A stretch of DNA of 64,000 nucleotides from Argyresthia goedartella (taxonomy: Eukaryota; Arthropoda; Insecta; Lepidoptera; Argyresthiidae), in assembly GCA_949825045.1 (NCBI GenBank), contig OX463816.1, forward strand, positions 13,139,579-13,203,578, in the 5' to 3' direction. How positions within the stretch are numbered: the stretch's first letter is position 1; the number at the start of each line of letters is the position of its first letter. Shown here piece by piece: positions 11,912-22,004 of the stretch. The position numbers and the translations under genes are program-made. The notes beneath the pieces are model-generated. The model saw nothing but the letters and a program-made list of their open reading frames with translations. It did no database searches and was not told where the DNA came from.

Positions 11912-12133
11912 AAGTGTATGTAGTATATTTCGGTACTTATTTAGTAGTTACTATCGTTATTTTATAAGTATTTAATTTATTCCTTCTCATTTTATTTAAA
12001 CTAGTTATACCTACCTTTTATAATAATATTTCCTTCAGAGATACGCTCGCCTTTGTACATACATATTCTTTTAATGTTACTTTTAAAATATTTGTGTGCA
12101 ATAAAGAATTATAATAATAATAATAATAATAAT
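11170..12133 (+). pseudogene. 5'-truncated LINE, C-terminal part of ORF2 plus 3' UTR
   Basis: Plus-strand translation in shifting frames gives the region after the catalytic core: NLGVIFDNQL, then FHSLRRLQNFLPRQTKITLV, then a C-terminal block RDRFEYLFSGDRHRRSH and LRAVRLWNALPSTIRDSPS. It has frameshifts and stops, so it is dead. The 3' UTR contains a (ta)n tract and ends in gcaataaagaattataat(aat)n, as expected for a LINE tail. This tail is shared with the oppositely oriented LINE that follows. Confidence 0.65.
11869..11909. repeat. (TA)n microsatellite
   Basis: About 20 uninterrupted TA dinucleotides inside the 3' UTR of the truncated LINE. Confidence 0.9.
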
Positions 12134-12294
12134 CGTTTATTGCAGGCATAAAAGCCCATAGAATAAATTGCACAGTATGTCAACAATAAAATTATTTAAT
12201 TTCAATTCAAATACATAATGACAAAAATTTAAAAATACAAACACACACCCTCACATACACTAGCACAGCAGGGGAAGAAGGACGATCGCCTAGG

Positions 12295-12654
12295 CTACCC
12301 ACTCGCGTGTAGCCTCACCCAGTGTGCCAGCAGCGGCGAGTCCCACCGTCCAGACAACATGCGAAGAATGGAGTTGGAGCTGCCGCGTACGCGCGCTAAT
12401 AGCGAGGCGCTGCGTTTCCTAATGATCGCGGCAAAGCCGTCGACCCTTGCCTCCGCAAACATGCCTGAGGCGCTGCAGCACCGTGGCAGCCCCATCACCA
12501 CCCTAAACGCATTGTTGTACTGAACACGTAGGGCGCTGTATGCCCCCTGCGTATAGTTGACCCACAGGCTGCACGTGTAGTAAGACTGGCAGTATGCTCT
12601 GAACAATGTTAATTTTGATTCTTTACTACAACGAACGAACCTGCGAGCTAGCAT
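12295..12654 (-). pseudogene. LINE ORF2, C-terminal region
   Basis: An open segment of 119 codons starting MLARRFVRCSKESKLTLFRA and continuing YCQSYYTCSLWVNYTQGAYS. It matches the region downstream of the reverse-transcriptase core in CR1-like ORF2 (thumb and C-terminal part: a basic helix, then aromatic SLW, then RVQYNNAFRVVMGLPR). It ends at a stop codon and is followed by the 3' UTR. Confidence 0.65.
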
Positions 12655-12889
12655 GTTACAGCAAACAGCCAGCGCGCTTCGCTCCCTCTCAATGTCACAG
12701 ACATCTTTGAGGTCGTCGGTGACACAGTGGCCCAGGTACTTAAACTTCTTAACCCTGTTCAGAGGAGAATTATTAAGGTAGACTGGAGGCAGGTCAGATA
12801 TGTTTTCGTGCCTGACTTGAAAACCATTAGCACACTCTTTTTCGCGTTGTACCTGAGCCCATGGGCCTGCGCATAGGACTCACAAATAC

Positions 12890-13121
12890 GCAACAGTGCG
12901 CATAGCGCACCGACCGAGGGGCTCAGCAACACATATCGTCAGCATAAGAGATGTTATTAATATTTTGTCCCGTCTATATGACATCCAACTCTAGTGCTGC
13001 TGAGCTCCTCGATCAGGTTATTTACATACAAATTAAAAAGTTTAGGAGAAGTGAGCCCCCCTTGTCTCACACCACAGTCCAGTCTGTATGCACCAGAGCA
13101 TGACCCCGCCCACCTGACATA
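12890..13121 (-). pseudogene. LINE ORF2, reverse-transcriptase fragment (catalytic YADD side)
   Basis: Encodes VRWAGSCSGAYRLDCGVRQG and then GLTSPKLFNLYVNNLIEEL, the block before the catalytic box. The box itself (SYADDMCC) is present but in another frame, at about 12.92-12.95 kb, after a frameshift. The fragment begins exactly where the inserted SINE ends. Confidence 0.7.
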
Positions 13122-13362
13122 ATGGCAGTGACGCTGCCTACGAAACCAAGGGTCCCGGGTTCGAGTCCCGGTGGGGGCAAATATTTGTTTGATGAGAACT
13201 GATGTTTGTACCCTAGTCATGGTTGTTTATCTATCAAAGTATTAATATTTATCTATATAAGTATGTGTATCGTTTTCTAGTACCCAAGATACAGGGAATC
13301 CTAGTTTTGGGCTAGATCAATGTGTGTAAATGGTGTCCAAGGTATTATTATATTATATTATT
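13122..13362 (+). mobile_element. SINE (family A) inserted in the LINE reverse transcriptase
   Basis: Complete-looking copy: head gcagtgacgctgcctacg, B-box gggttcgagtcccggtggg, body with gtttatctatcaaag, 3' part with tacccaagatacagggaatc, and an (att)n tail. It splits the antisense reverse-transcriptase ORF between a segment ending FWYSNHNN and one starting VRWAGS, so it is younger than the LINE. Confidence 0.85.
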
Positions 13363-13801
13363 ATTATAATTGTTATGGTTACTGTACCAGAATCCAAACA
13401 AACGGGTTATTTCTGGCGGTACACTCGTTTCATTCCGTATTTTCGCCCAGAGTATGTCATAGTTGACTAAATCAAATGCTTTAGACAAGTCTAAGAAACA
13501 TGAAAAAACTGGCGTATTCCTGGCGGTATAGTACTGAACAGTCTGCTTGAGACAGAAGATAGCACTTTCCGGAGAGTCCGCGCTGGAACCCGATCTGATG
13601 GTCATTCAATGTCAAGTGCCTAGCTAACTGTTTATCAAGCAAACTGTCCAGCACTTTTGCTACGACCTTTGCCAAAGAGATGGGCCTATAGTTATTTAAA
13701 TCAGAAGCACATCCAGTTTTGTTTTTGACAATTGGAATAACCAGCGTGTACATAAGGTCATGAGGCAAGTAAGAGTGACTTATACACAAACTAAAAAACA
13801 T
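13363..13801 (-). pseudogene. LINE ORF2, reverse-transcriptase fragment (fingers and first aspartate)
   Basis: Two overlapping frames carry YTLVIPIVKNKTGCASDLNN YRPISLAK and then, after a frameshift, FSCFLDLSKAFDLVNYDILW. The latter holds the catalytic aspartate of motif A (DLSKAFD). Together they make the N-terminal half of the polymerase domain. Confidence 0.75.
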
Positions 13802-13894
13802 CGCTGGTACCCTCCTAGATGGAACCTAGCATGCTGCAAGTGCTCGATGCTGAAGTTTTCGTATCCAGGGGATTTGCCTCTAACCATATTTTAA

Positions 13895-14704
13895 TCACTG
13901 TTTGAACCTCTTTAGCAGTGAACCTAACATTAAGGCCCCGGTGAGCCCCACTCCCGCAGCATCGGGCACGCGCGAGGACGCTGCTCCTAAAGGCGATTCC
14001 ACTTTGAAGTGAGTGCGAAAGGCCTCCGCTATATCGGGCGGATCATGCACGCCAGCCATGCTCACAGGAAGACTCACCTTCGCATTTAATTTATTAGTAG
14101 ACTTCCAAAATTTTGAAAAGTTTTTGTCTCGATGGTGTAATAATATTGCAATAATGTCCATTTTAATTTGTTGTTCGTTATTCTGACACCATTTTAATTT
14201 ATTTTTAAACTATTTTCTGGACTCACACATTTCCTGATAAATTAGACCAAAACTGGGTTTTCCGTACAAATGCCATGTCTGGAAACAGAGACAGGCCCGC
14301 CTGTGAGCGTCTGCTACATGTCTGTTCCAGCCAGCAATATATTTACGCCTTTTGCTTGGTAGGTCACGATAACTGACACTAGCTCCTTCAACCAGTATAC
14401 CAACAATACTTGCATACAACTTATCTAAAACATGCTTATGATGTAAGTCTGAACAATATGAATCAGCACAGTGAATACATTCAGTCGGAAAGTCAACATT
14501 TTTCAGCTTAGAATTACAAAAATCTTGATATTTCATAATTTGATCAGAGTCCCGAACACCCCACTTCACCTTATTATAACTAGAAAGAATGGTAGGTAAT
14601 TTTGGTTTCACTAAACTAAAGTTACATTCAAGTTGTAGGTATGTGGTCTGACGGGTAACTATCATAAAGTAAAGTGGCACTGAGTACAGTCTGACGCGCG
14701 GCAC
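13895..14704 (-). pseudogene. LINE ORF2, linker between endonuclease and reverse transcriptase
   Basis: Two open segments, 14704-14210 and 14161-13895, on the minus strand. Recognisable phrases include VKWGVRDSDQIMKYQDFCNS, DKNFSKFWKSTNKLNAK and DIAEAFRTHF, the usual spacer of CR1-like ORF2. They are separated by a frame change. No catalytic residues are expected here. Confidence 0.6.
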
Positions 14705-14809
14705 TAGTCACTATTGTATGGTCCAACCATCTTTTGCACCCGTGTGCTTCACTTACAAACGTGTACGAGTCCGTTGGCAAACGTTAACGTCCACCGTGGA
14801 CCACGTCTG

Positions 14810-15381
14810 CTCTCAGTCAATAAGTTCCTTATAAAAAGGCTCACCTGGATGCGCATTAAAATCCCCGAAGATAAACACGGTGTCCGCATTGTTTACCTCA
14901 ATTATCGCCAGAATCTCACTCAAACACGACGTAAACATAGCAAAGTTCTCGGCCTTGTCAGTAGGCAAAGTCGCTTTTTCCCTCGGTATCTGTTATTACT
15001 TGTGATAGTGAGCGGGTCGCCGCAATCAAAATAGTGATCCAAGATCGTTCTATAGTTGTATTTTCCGTGTACATGTACACTATCACAAGTAATAACAGAT
15101 ATCGAGGGAAAAAGCGATTTTTTCCACAACAACGCGACACCTCCATATGGCCTGCCACGAAGAATGCCCGCCGAAGTGTCTACAGCTGATTTCCCGAAGT
15201 AGGCGAAGTCAATATCTATGTTGCCTAGTGAAGGAATGTCGTGAGGAAGTAGCCAGGTTTCCTGCAGCGCGACAATGTCTGATGTTTGACATAATCTTCT
15301 CACACAGTTTACGGAAGTTTTTACGCTTTTACAATTAAAGCTGGTCAGCTTGCATTGGTATGTACAGGGTGTACTAGACAT
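14810..15381 (-). pseudogene. LINE ORF2, AP-endonuclease domain disrupted by an inverted duplication
   Basis: ORF2 starts near 15381. Motifs in order: LTSFNCKSVKTSV (the usual N to S region), IVALQETWLL with the catalytic glutamate in QETW, GRPYGGVALLW, and after the break GDFNAHPG. Between LTI at about 15013 and the resumption at PTDKAENF near 14960, the native sequence is replaced by a 40-base inverted copy of a segment of the same domain, which shifts the frame. This nuclease normally nicks target DNA for reverse transcription; this copy cannot make a complete domain. Confidence 0.75.
14971..15117. repeat. Inverted duplication, 40-bp arms, 67-bp loop
   Basis: Arm 14971-15010 and arm 15078-15117 are reverse complements with one mismatch (core ctgttattacttgtgatag). 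The second arm is in the native coding position (SLFPSISVITCDS on the minus strand). The first arm is the extra, inverted copy that breaks the endonuclease frame. Confidence 0.9.
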
Positions 15382-16751
15382 TTAAGATGTGATAGGCTTC
15401 GTACCAGCAGACACACCAATGTCCCTGTCTATTACTTTGTACCTCGAAAAAGCGTCGGAAATAAATTCTCTTGGGCCACAAGTTGACATCGTTGAATAAC
15501 GGGAGTTTATTTCTGTTTACATACATCTTGAATGCGTTGTGATCTGAATCATCACCCTGTATGTCAATTTGTCGTAAATATACTTTTTCTTGCGTTTTCC
15601 TGAAGATGTAGTCCGCAATATTCTTTGTCTTCGTATCATTGTGAACATTGGTGATAAACAAAGGAACTTTGGGATCGGCTGCCTTAAACAACCCGTCGGG
15701 TTCCACATTTGCTTGCCCCGCCTCATACAAGAAACGGTTCTTGAACCTCGCTCGACTTGGATTTCTTCTTCTTCTTCACCACCTGCATCCATCCTTCATC
15801 ATGCGGACATGACTCCGCAAACGTAGCAACCCCTTCCACAGCCGCAGGGCAATCAGCTGATGAGATTATTGTCTGAGGCGGCGAACTGGATTGAATATCC
15901 GCCGACTCGCTGCTGTCTATGAGTGCGTGCGGCACAGCGCTGGTGGCAGGCTCGTCGCGACGCGGCGGTGATGATGAAACCAACGGCTCGCTGATTGGCG
16001 AGCTATTTGAGGGTAGGACGATATTTTCCTTGGCTCCTTTACTGGTTTTTTTCAACATTTTAAAAAATTGGGGACGCTGTGGGATACGAAATGGACCGCC
16101 AAGTCGGTTGCAAAAGCCCACCTTTATCGTCCGTGGACAAACACTGGTTTAACAGCAGACCCATGGGGCCGCTGTCTAAATAAGCACCACGATGACGAGT
16201 ATTGACAAAATCCGTGTTCACCAAGGAATCCGACCTGAGATGCTGAAGATTCTCACGTATTTCAACAATCTCTGTTTTTGTGGCATAGTTCTCCTTTATA
16301 AGATTTAAGTCTTGCTTCATCTTGAGCAGATCCTTTATAAGCGGAGTCACATCCACATGATCGAACAACACGGGGGGCAATTTCTCCAGCTTGTGGGCAA
16401 CAAAAAGCGGCAATTTTTCGGTCTTCGTGACCCTTAACACGGAGATCGTGTCCTGAAGGTCGCGGTGGTGCTTGTTGTCTCCTTTACGATTGATTTTTCT
16501 CTTGTCCGTTGGCAAAGATTCAAACAGCAACGTCTTCGAGCAGTGCGCTCGAAGACGAAGGCCGAGGAGATAGTGCATCTCCTCGGCCGAGAACTACGAG
16601 GAATCTGGATGAGTCTATTTTCATCCATAACATCCTGCTTATTTTGCATGAAGGCCAGGAGTTCGTCGATGACAATATTGCAATTCGTGCACTTCACTAT
16701 GTTCGGCGACGACATCGTTATCGCGATAACAGACACTCGCGCACGAATCAT
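15374..16751 (-). pseudogene. LINE ORF1 (CR1 type), frameshifted
   Basis: Starts near 16716 with MSSPNIVKCTNCNIVIDELL. CTNC resembles the first half of a zinc-binding motif. A helical, charged region follows (DVTPLIKDLLKMKQDLNLIK), then a serine/proline linker (SSPPRRDEPATSAVPH), a lysine cluster (VVKKKKKSKSS), and a C-terminal folded region (VPLFITNVHNDTKTKNIADY, then LPLFNDVNLWPKRIYFRRFF) that stops just before ORF2. ORF1 proteins of this class bind the element RNA (established for the family). Frame changes and the double hairpin at 16531-16588 disable it. Confidence 0.65.
16531..16588. repeat. Two adjacent perfect hairpins with the same 5-base loop
   Basis: 16531-16557 is an 11-bp stem with loop agtgc. 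16560-16588 is a 12-bp stem, also with loop agtgc. They lie back to back within ORF1 of the LINE, where the native reading would be FSAEEMH followed by CSKTLLFESL. Confidence 0.92.
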
Positions 16752-16760
16752 GAATTGAAT

Positions 16761-17200
16761 TATGAGATAAACAGACAGACACCTAAATTAAATCCTTCTG
16801 AAAGTAATTATATCCCATTTATCTCGTCAACAAAAAAAACTAAGCTAAGAATTGGAAATCTCGAAGTTTTCTATTTGCATAAAGCAATTTACCTGTCTTC
16901 CTACAGAGATTCCGGCGGCGACGACGGACGACGGCGGGGGAGACTGGCAAATAAGATGTTTATAAGTTTACGGAAAATAACATAACATCGTCAAAGTAAT
17001 TCCACGTAAACTCGGCGAATTTTCAGTCATTCTTGAAAGGTTACGTTATCAACAAAACATCTGACTAATTTATAGACTTATCGATCATCGATGAAAGATG
17101 TTTCAAATAAAGTTTGGAAACCAAGTAGCTTCGTTTATCTATGGGGAAGGCATGTTATCCGTAAAGAGGGTATCACGAAAAAAGAGTAATACAACTAGTT
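16761..17200. other. No feature seen
   Basis: Sequence 5' of the LINE, with a short GC-rich patch (ggcggcgacgacggacgacg near 16915). No exon recognised. Confidence 0.4.
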
Positions 17201-17204
17201 TCTC

Positions 17205-17690
17205 TGTGAGCTGTAAACCTCGCGAGTGACACTTTCTTTTAATAACACACAGAAACTTATGAATGCACCTGGTTAAGTACATGGAATATGAAAGTATAGT
17301 AGCCGCACCAATATTTTTGTAAACTACATTTTACAATCTTAAACCAAACCTATTGACTTTTCACTAGAATTGTATGGCCTGTTTCTCTCACGCTGTCTAC
17401 TAATCCAACGACACCTTATTTGTTAAAATCCGTCAAATTATTTGGACTGTAACAGTATATTATATTTTTTAAAACCCCCACACATCCGCCATTTAAAAAG
17501 AAACGAAAATCTTAATTAATATTTTATTTAAATTGAGTTATCGAAGCAGCTCACAAAAAAACACGAGAATCAGTTGAGAAATGCGGCCTGTAGAGGATAA
17601 CATCCGGACATACGAAAGCATTTTGCCCAATCCTGAAACGGACACGCTTCGTCAGTCAATAAACAATCATAGCGTCACGCCTTTTCCCAT
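17205..17690 (+). repeat. Dispersed repeat, copy 1
   Basis: Shares several blocks in the same order with 58.28-58.77 kb: gagctgtaaacctcgcgagt, cttatgaatgcac, acgacaccttatttgttaaa and tacgaaagcattttgccc. The middle part (cacctggttaagtacatgga ... gccgcaccaat) also matches 29.92-29.98 kb. No coding capacity was seen; class unknown. Confidence 0.6.
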
Positions 17691-17929
17691 ACGGGATGGC
17701 AGAGGCATTGGTGTGTCCCACTTTAGCCGTTATTCAATACAGAAATCTTCAATAGAACATTGAATTGTCTATACCATAGAACAAAGAGTAGTCAGGAAAG
17801 TTGATGAAAACCGTAATAGATAGATAGAATTTAACTTTCGTAGATAGACTCGTAAGTTTGTCTAAATGTAACTAAAGTAAGTTAGGTAGTAAGGTCTGTA
17901 TTGCATCATTTTGACTCTGTGGCGCTGCG

Positions 17930-18125
17930 GTTGTGGCTTAGACAATGGTTGTGGCTCTGCCTACCATGCGTGTGGTCCGGGGTTCTATCCCCGGCGGGGA
18001 TAAAGAAAAAGAAAACCCCAGGTCAAGGATGTTTGTGATGTCGCTGTTTCTCTATTTCCCGCGACACTGGGTATCCTAGTGTGGGGTCAGAAGCAATGTA
18101 TGTGACAGTATATCAATAAATTTAT
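17930..18125 (+). mobile_element. tRNA-derived SINE (family C)
   Basis: The head has the B-box ggttctatccccggcgggga. The body ends cactgggtatcctagtgtgg, shared with copies at about 1.45 kb and about 59.5 kb (reverse). Confidence 0.6.
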
Positions 18126-19139
18126 TGACAATACGCACCATATATTAAATAATTGACGCAATACACGGAACACAGATCATACGCAGAAGTAAACAATAGG
18201 AAAGATACAACAAATACTTAGTAAGCCCAAAACTCTACAGTTATTCTCGACAAATTTTGTTTCATTCTACCCATAACTGTAAATCGAAGCATTGGAAGCG
18301 GATTTCGGGATTCAGTACAACTGCGGAACATTGCTCCGGGTCCGTGTAATTATATTGTAAAGCAATTTTGTCGCGCGGCCGTACTTACTCTTCTGCAAAT
18401 GAAAATTCGGTCGGATTAATAAAACGCGGAGCGATGGGGGACAAAGAATGGGTGATCAATTTAAAAACGCTGACGGAATTAAATGAGAAATGCTGAAATA
18501 TTTATAAAGTTCCAAAGAAAAAGTCAAAAAAAAACGTGGCTCTGATATAGAGCAGAACCTACTTACTTTGTATGCCGCGTAGTAGGTTGTTACTATATTT
18601 AAGTAGTTTAATAGCGATTAGCCTAAAATCTCTATGAGCTAAACGTGGTTTATTTAATGTGAATAGTTATACTTATATACTACTTATAAATGTAGGGTCG
18701 AATTATGTAACAATAATATTTTTCAAATGCCCATTTAACCAAATAGAACAGCAAAAGTGAGTGTGGTACGTTAATCCTGCGAATCTCAGTTCAGTTCAAT
18801 TTTAGATATGCGCTATAAATCACTAAAACATGTCCCAAAATTCATAGATGTAGGATTCATGAGACTGGAACGGTACCTAAGATATGAATTTCATCGAAAT
18901 TCCAAAAAGCAGATATCATTTCGTGATTTAATGAAGAGATTATTATAGGACGTCTTCTGATTGGCAGTTGGTCCTGTCGAATGTAAATACTTCCTATTTC
19001 AAATAACAATAGGACAGGCAAAAACCCTATTCATACTTACCGAAATAAAATCTTACTTTGATCTCTGAACGCTAAGTTACTAAAATGAAATCCCAAGCCC
19101 TAGATGCCCAATAAAGATTTAATTTGTGAATTAAATCAC
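18126..19139. other. No feature seen
   Basis: About 1 kb of AT-rich sequence without a recognisable gene or repeat. Confidence 0.4.
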
Positions 19140-19810
19140 GTTTTTAGGGTTCCGTGCCTGTAAAAGAAAAAAGGAACCCTTATAAGATAACTTCGTTGTC
19201 TGTATGTCGGTCCGCTTGACAAGTCCGTTTTATAAGGAATGCGTAAAAATATTGAGTTGAAATTAATATCGATTGCTCAAGTCTATGAATCTGAAATAAT
19301 ATCGATTACTCAAATCTGTGGTCTGTTAAAGTTCTGAAAAAATCAAACTTATGGGTTAACGCAATCAAAAGAAATATGTCACAATTTTGCTGAATTCGTT
19401 TGATATTCACAAGGGAATCAAAACCTATATGGTACTTCCCGTTGACCTAAACTCATGAGATTTAGCACTAAGCAAGGTCAAAGGGAAAAATCCGAAAACT
19501 GAAAATTTATATATGTCTGCCTTAATGTCTGTGTGTCCGACTGACCCTTTTCGGACCCTATTACAAAGCCTCCTCTTTACGTCTGTCCGTCCGTCCGTAC
19601 GTCCGTCTGGTCACCGGGCGCTACCGGATCAACCGAAATAGGTAAGAGTGATGAAACTTTCACAGGGGGTGTATTTCTATTGCCGCTATAACAACAAATG
19701 ATGGAACCCGGTTAAAAGAAGTACCCATTACTTATCCATATTTATTTGCATATCGATGAAAACTGGACTCTCCCGATCTTATCGGAAAAGGTCTTTAATT
19801 GCAGGTATTG
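19140..19810 (+). repeat. Lepidopteran-type gttccgt/tccg-run repeat, copy on the left of the LINE
   Basis: Begins agggttccgtgcctg and later has a tccgtccgtccgta run followed by tgaaactttcacagggggtg and ttgccgctataacaac. These are hallmarks shared with the copies at 27.0-27.5 and 29.7-30.1 kb. Its internal part (aattaatatcgattgctcaa) recurs at 22.12 kb beyond the LINE. Confidence 0.6.
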
Positions 19811-19811
19811 A

Positions 19812-21359
19812 GTGTTGTGCTTAGTTATTTGTCATTATGCGCTCAAACGGTACTCAAACCAACTGGCTCCTATTCTCAGCCATATTTTCAATCTCTGCTT
19901 TGAACATGGCGTTTTTCCCAGTGCTCTTAAAAAGGCTATCATCCATCCAATCTTCAAGAGCGGAGATAGGTCCTCCCCTAATAACTATCGTCCAATAGCA
20001 GTTCTTCCGTCTCTTTCCAAAATTCTGGAACGCCTGATAAATTGGAGATTTCTGTCCTATCTTAAAAATAAAAACTTAATTTCCCCACATCAATTTGGCT
20101 TTCGTCGCCACATCTCCACTACAGATGCTGTTCTCCGATTAACAAATACAATAGTCAATCATTTAAATAATAATAAAAAAACACTAGCTATATTTCTAGA
20201 TTTGGAAAAGGCCTTTGATACTGTTCCTATCCCCGCTCTTCTCAACAAGCTCTCCTCAATAGGAGTCAGAGACACCCAACTTGATCTTTTCCGTTCCTAC
20301 CTTACAGAGAGATTACAGATTGTAAAAATAGGCGAATGTCTTAGTGATGAGCTAGAGATATCCTATGGTGTTCCTCAAGGTAGTATACTAGGACCGATCC
20401 TTTTCCTTGTCTTTATCAACGACCTATGTAACATATCCCTCACAAACGGTTCCATTATTACTTATGCCGATGACACTGTACTCCTATTTGATGCCAATAC
20501 CTGGACTGATCTACAAATCATAGCCCAGACGGGCTTTAACAGCATACATAACTGGCTTTTAGTTAACTCCTTAACTATCAATACCTCCAAAACTAAATTC
20601 ATACCCTTTTCTGTTACCTCAGTAAACCAACCAAGAACAAATTTAATCATTAAAGCACATCTCTGTCATCTTCCTTCCAACCGTCCAAATTGTGTATGCC
20701 CCTATATTGCTCAAACCGACACCATAAAATATCTAGGCATTGTCCTGGATAAACATTTAACCTTCAAAACTCACATTGAAACTCTCACTTCTAGGCTACG
20801 TAAACTTATGTATGTTTTCAAATCAATCAGAAATGTTGCTTCTTCCCACATTATTAAAATGACATATCACGCCCTAGTTCAGTCCATTCTCACATATTGT
20901 ATCCCCTGCTGGGGTGGAGCAGCTAAAACCTTTCTACAATCCCTTGAAATTGCACAACGAGGTGTACTTAAAGTAGCAACAAAACGTCCGATTCACTTCC
21001 CCACAACCGAGCTCTATAAACTATGTGACGTTCTCACGGTCCGTCAACTTTTTATATTAAAGACTAACCTTCTTCAACACCACATTACACCTTACGACCC
21101 GATCTCGAAACGTCGTAAGGATAGAATCTGTCATATCCCCTTCCCAAAGCTTACCTTCACTAAACGTCATAATGCCTACCTGGGTCCCTATCTTTACAAC
21201 AAAATTAACAAAATCTTACCCATTCATCACATATCATACCATGAATGCAATCTAAAATTGACTGATTACCTAAAATCGCTTTCCTATGATGAAACCGAGA
21301 ATCTTCTCTCACCCTTTTTGGTAATTCAAGGGTATAGAAATTCCCATTTACCTGCGTAA
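19812..21359 (+). CDS. LINE reverse transcriptase ORF2, 5'-truncated but open
   Basis: An uninterrupted 515-codon frame. From about residue 20: the N-terminal block (HIFNLCFEHGVFPSALKKAI), SSPNNYRPIAVLPSLSKIL, QFGFRRHISTTDAV, motif A with its aspartate (IFLDLEKAFDTVP), SYGVPQGSILGPILFLVFIN, and the catalytic box YADDTVLLF near residue 220. Then come thumb and C-terminal helices to a natural stop. The endonuclease domain and ORF1 are missing, so this is a truncated insertion that cannot move alone. No normal ATG start exists; an in-frame stop lies at 19809-19811, before any LINE-like sequence. The CR1/L2-like lineage is inferred. The lack of stops suggests a recent insertion. Confidence 0.85.
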   Translation: MLCLVICHYALKRYSNQLAPILSHIFNLCFEHGVFPSALKKAIIHPIFKSGDRSSPNNYRPIAVLPSLSKILERLINWRFLSYLKNKNLISPHQFGFRRHISTTDAVLRLTNTIVNHLNNNKKTLAIFLDLEKAFDTVPIPALLNKLSSIGVRDTQLDLFRSYLTERLQIVKIGECLSDELEISYGVPQGSILGPILFLVFINDLCNISLTNGSIITYADDTVLLFDANTWTDLQIIAQTGFNSIHNWLLVNSLTINTSKTKFIPFSVTSVNQPRTNLIIKAHLCHLPSNRPNCVCPYIAQTDTIKYLGIVLDKHLTFKTHIETLTSRLRKLMYVFKSIRNVASSHIIKMTYHALVQSILTYCIPCWGGAAKTFLQSLEIAQRGVLKVATKRPIHFPTTELYKLCDVLTVRQLFILKTNLLQHHITPYDPISKRRKDRICHIPFPKLTFTKRHNAYLGPYLYNKINKILPIHHISYHECNLKLTDYLKSLSYDETENLLSPFLVIQGYRNSHLPA

Positions 21360-21418
21360 TACACCTTCAGAAGACACACACTGTAAACACACACACACAC
21401 ACACCACACACACACACA

Positions 21419-21457
<39 letters not shown>

Positions 21458-21469
21458 AACACACCCACA

Positions 21470-21514
<45 letters not shown>

Positions 21515-21753
21515 ATCCATATTTGCATGTTAGTTTTAAGCTTTATTTTACCCTATTTAAAATTTCAAATTGTTTTGTAACCATTTCCTTTCCTTATTAA
21601 CCTCGGAAGAGGAACGGGCCTGCGTGCCATAAACACAGGTTAATTTTTAGCCTAGCTATGGAAGCAGACACCTGCCATATGCCTATAATTTGTTATAAAT
21701 TATTGTACACCCACTGTCTTGAATAAAGTTTATTATTATTATTATTATTATTA
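21360..21753 (+). mobile_element. LINE 3' UTR with (CA)n tract and (TTA)n tail
   Basis: Follows the ORF2 stop. 21388-21510 is an interrupted (ac)n microsatellite. The region ends gaataaagtttattatt(att)n, which combines a polyadenylation-like signal with the short-repeat tail typical of these LINEs. Confidence 0.8.
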
Positions 21754-22004
21754 ATAATTTCTCATTCGAATTATAATAAATAATATTAAGTTTTTTATCA
21801 TATTTGATTTTATTTCTGTAAATACGTTACTCAGTTTCTATCCACTTCCGGTTTCAATGAGCAGAGTTTCGTTAACCTGAGTACATAGTTCAATACTTAC
21901 AATACTACATACACAAAAATCTTTTTTTAATGTTTTGATGAATGGCCTTGAATGGAGGCCTACCTAGTATTTAATATTTTATCATAAAAAAATAAAAAAG
22001 TACC

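Larger units (their letters stand above)
12120..16760 (-). mobile_element. CR1-type LINE, nearly full length, inactivated
   Basis: On the minus strand, in order from 16.75 kb down: ORF1 (zinc-knuckle-like start, coiled region, lysine-rich linker), an endonuclease, a linker, reverse transcriptase, a C-terminal region, a 3' UTR and an (att)n tail. It carries many frameshifts, a SINE insertion at about 13.12-13.36 kb and three inverted duplications. The motif GVRQGGLTSPKLFNLYVN and the overall layout resemble the Zenon group of CR1 elements in Lepidoptera (inference from memory of the family). Confidence 0.75.
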
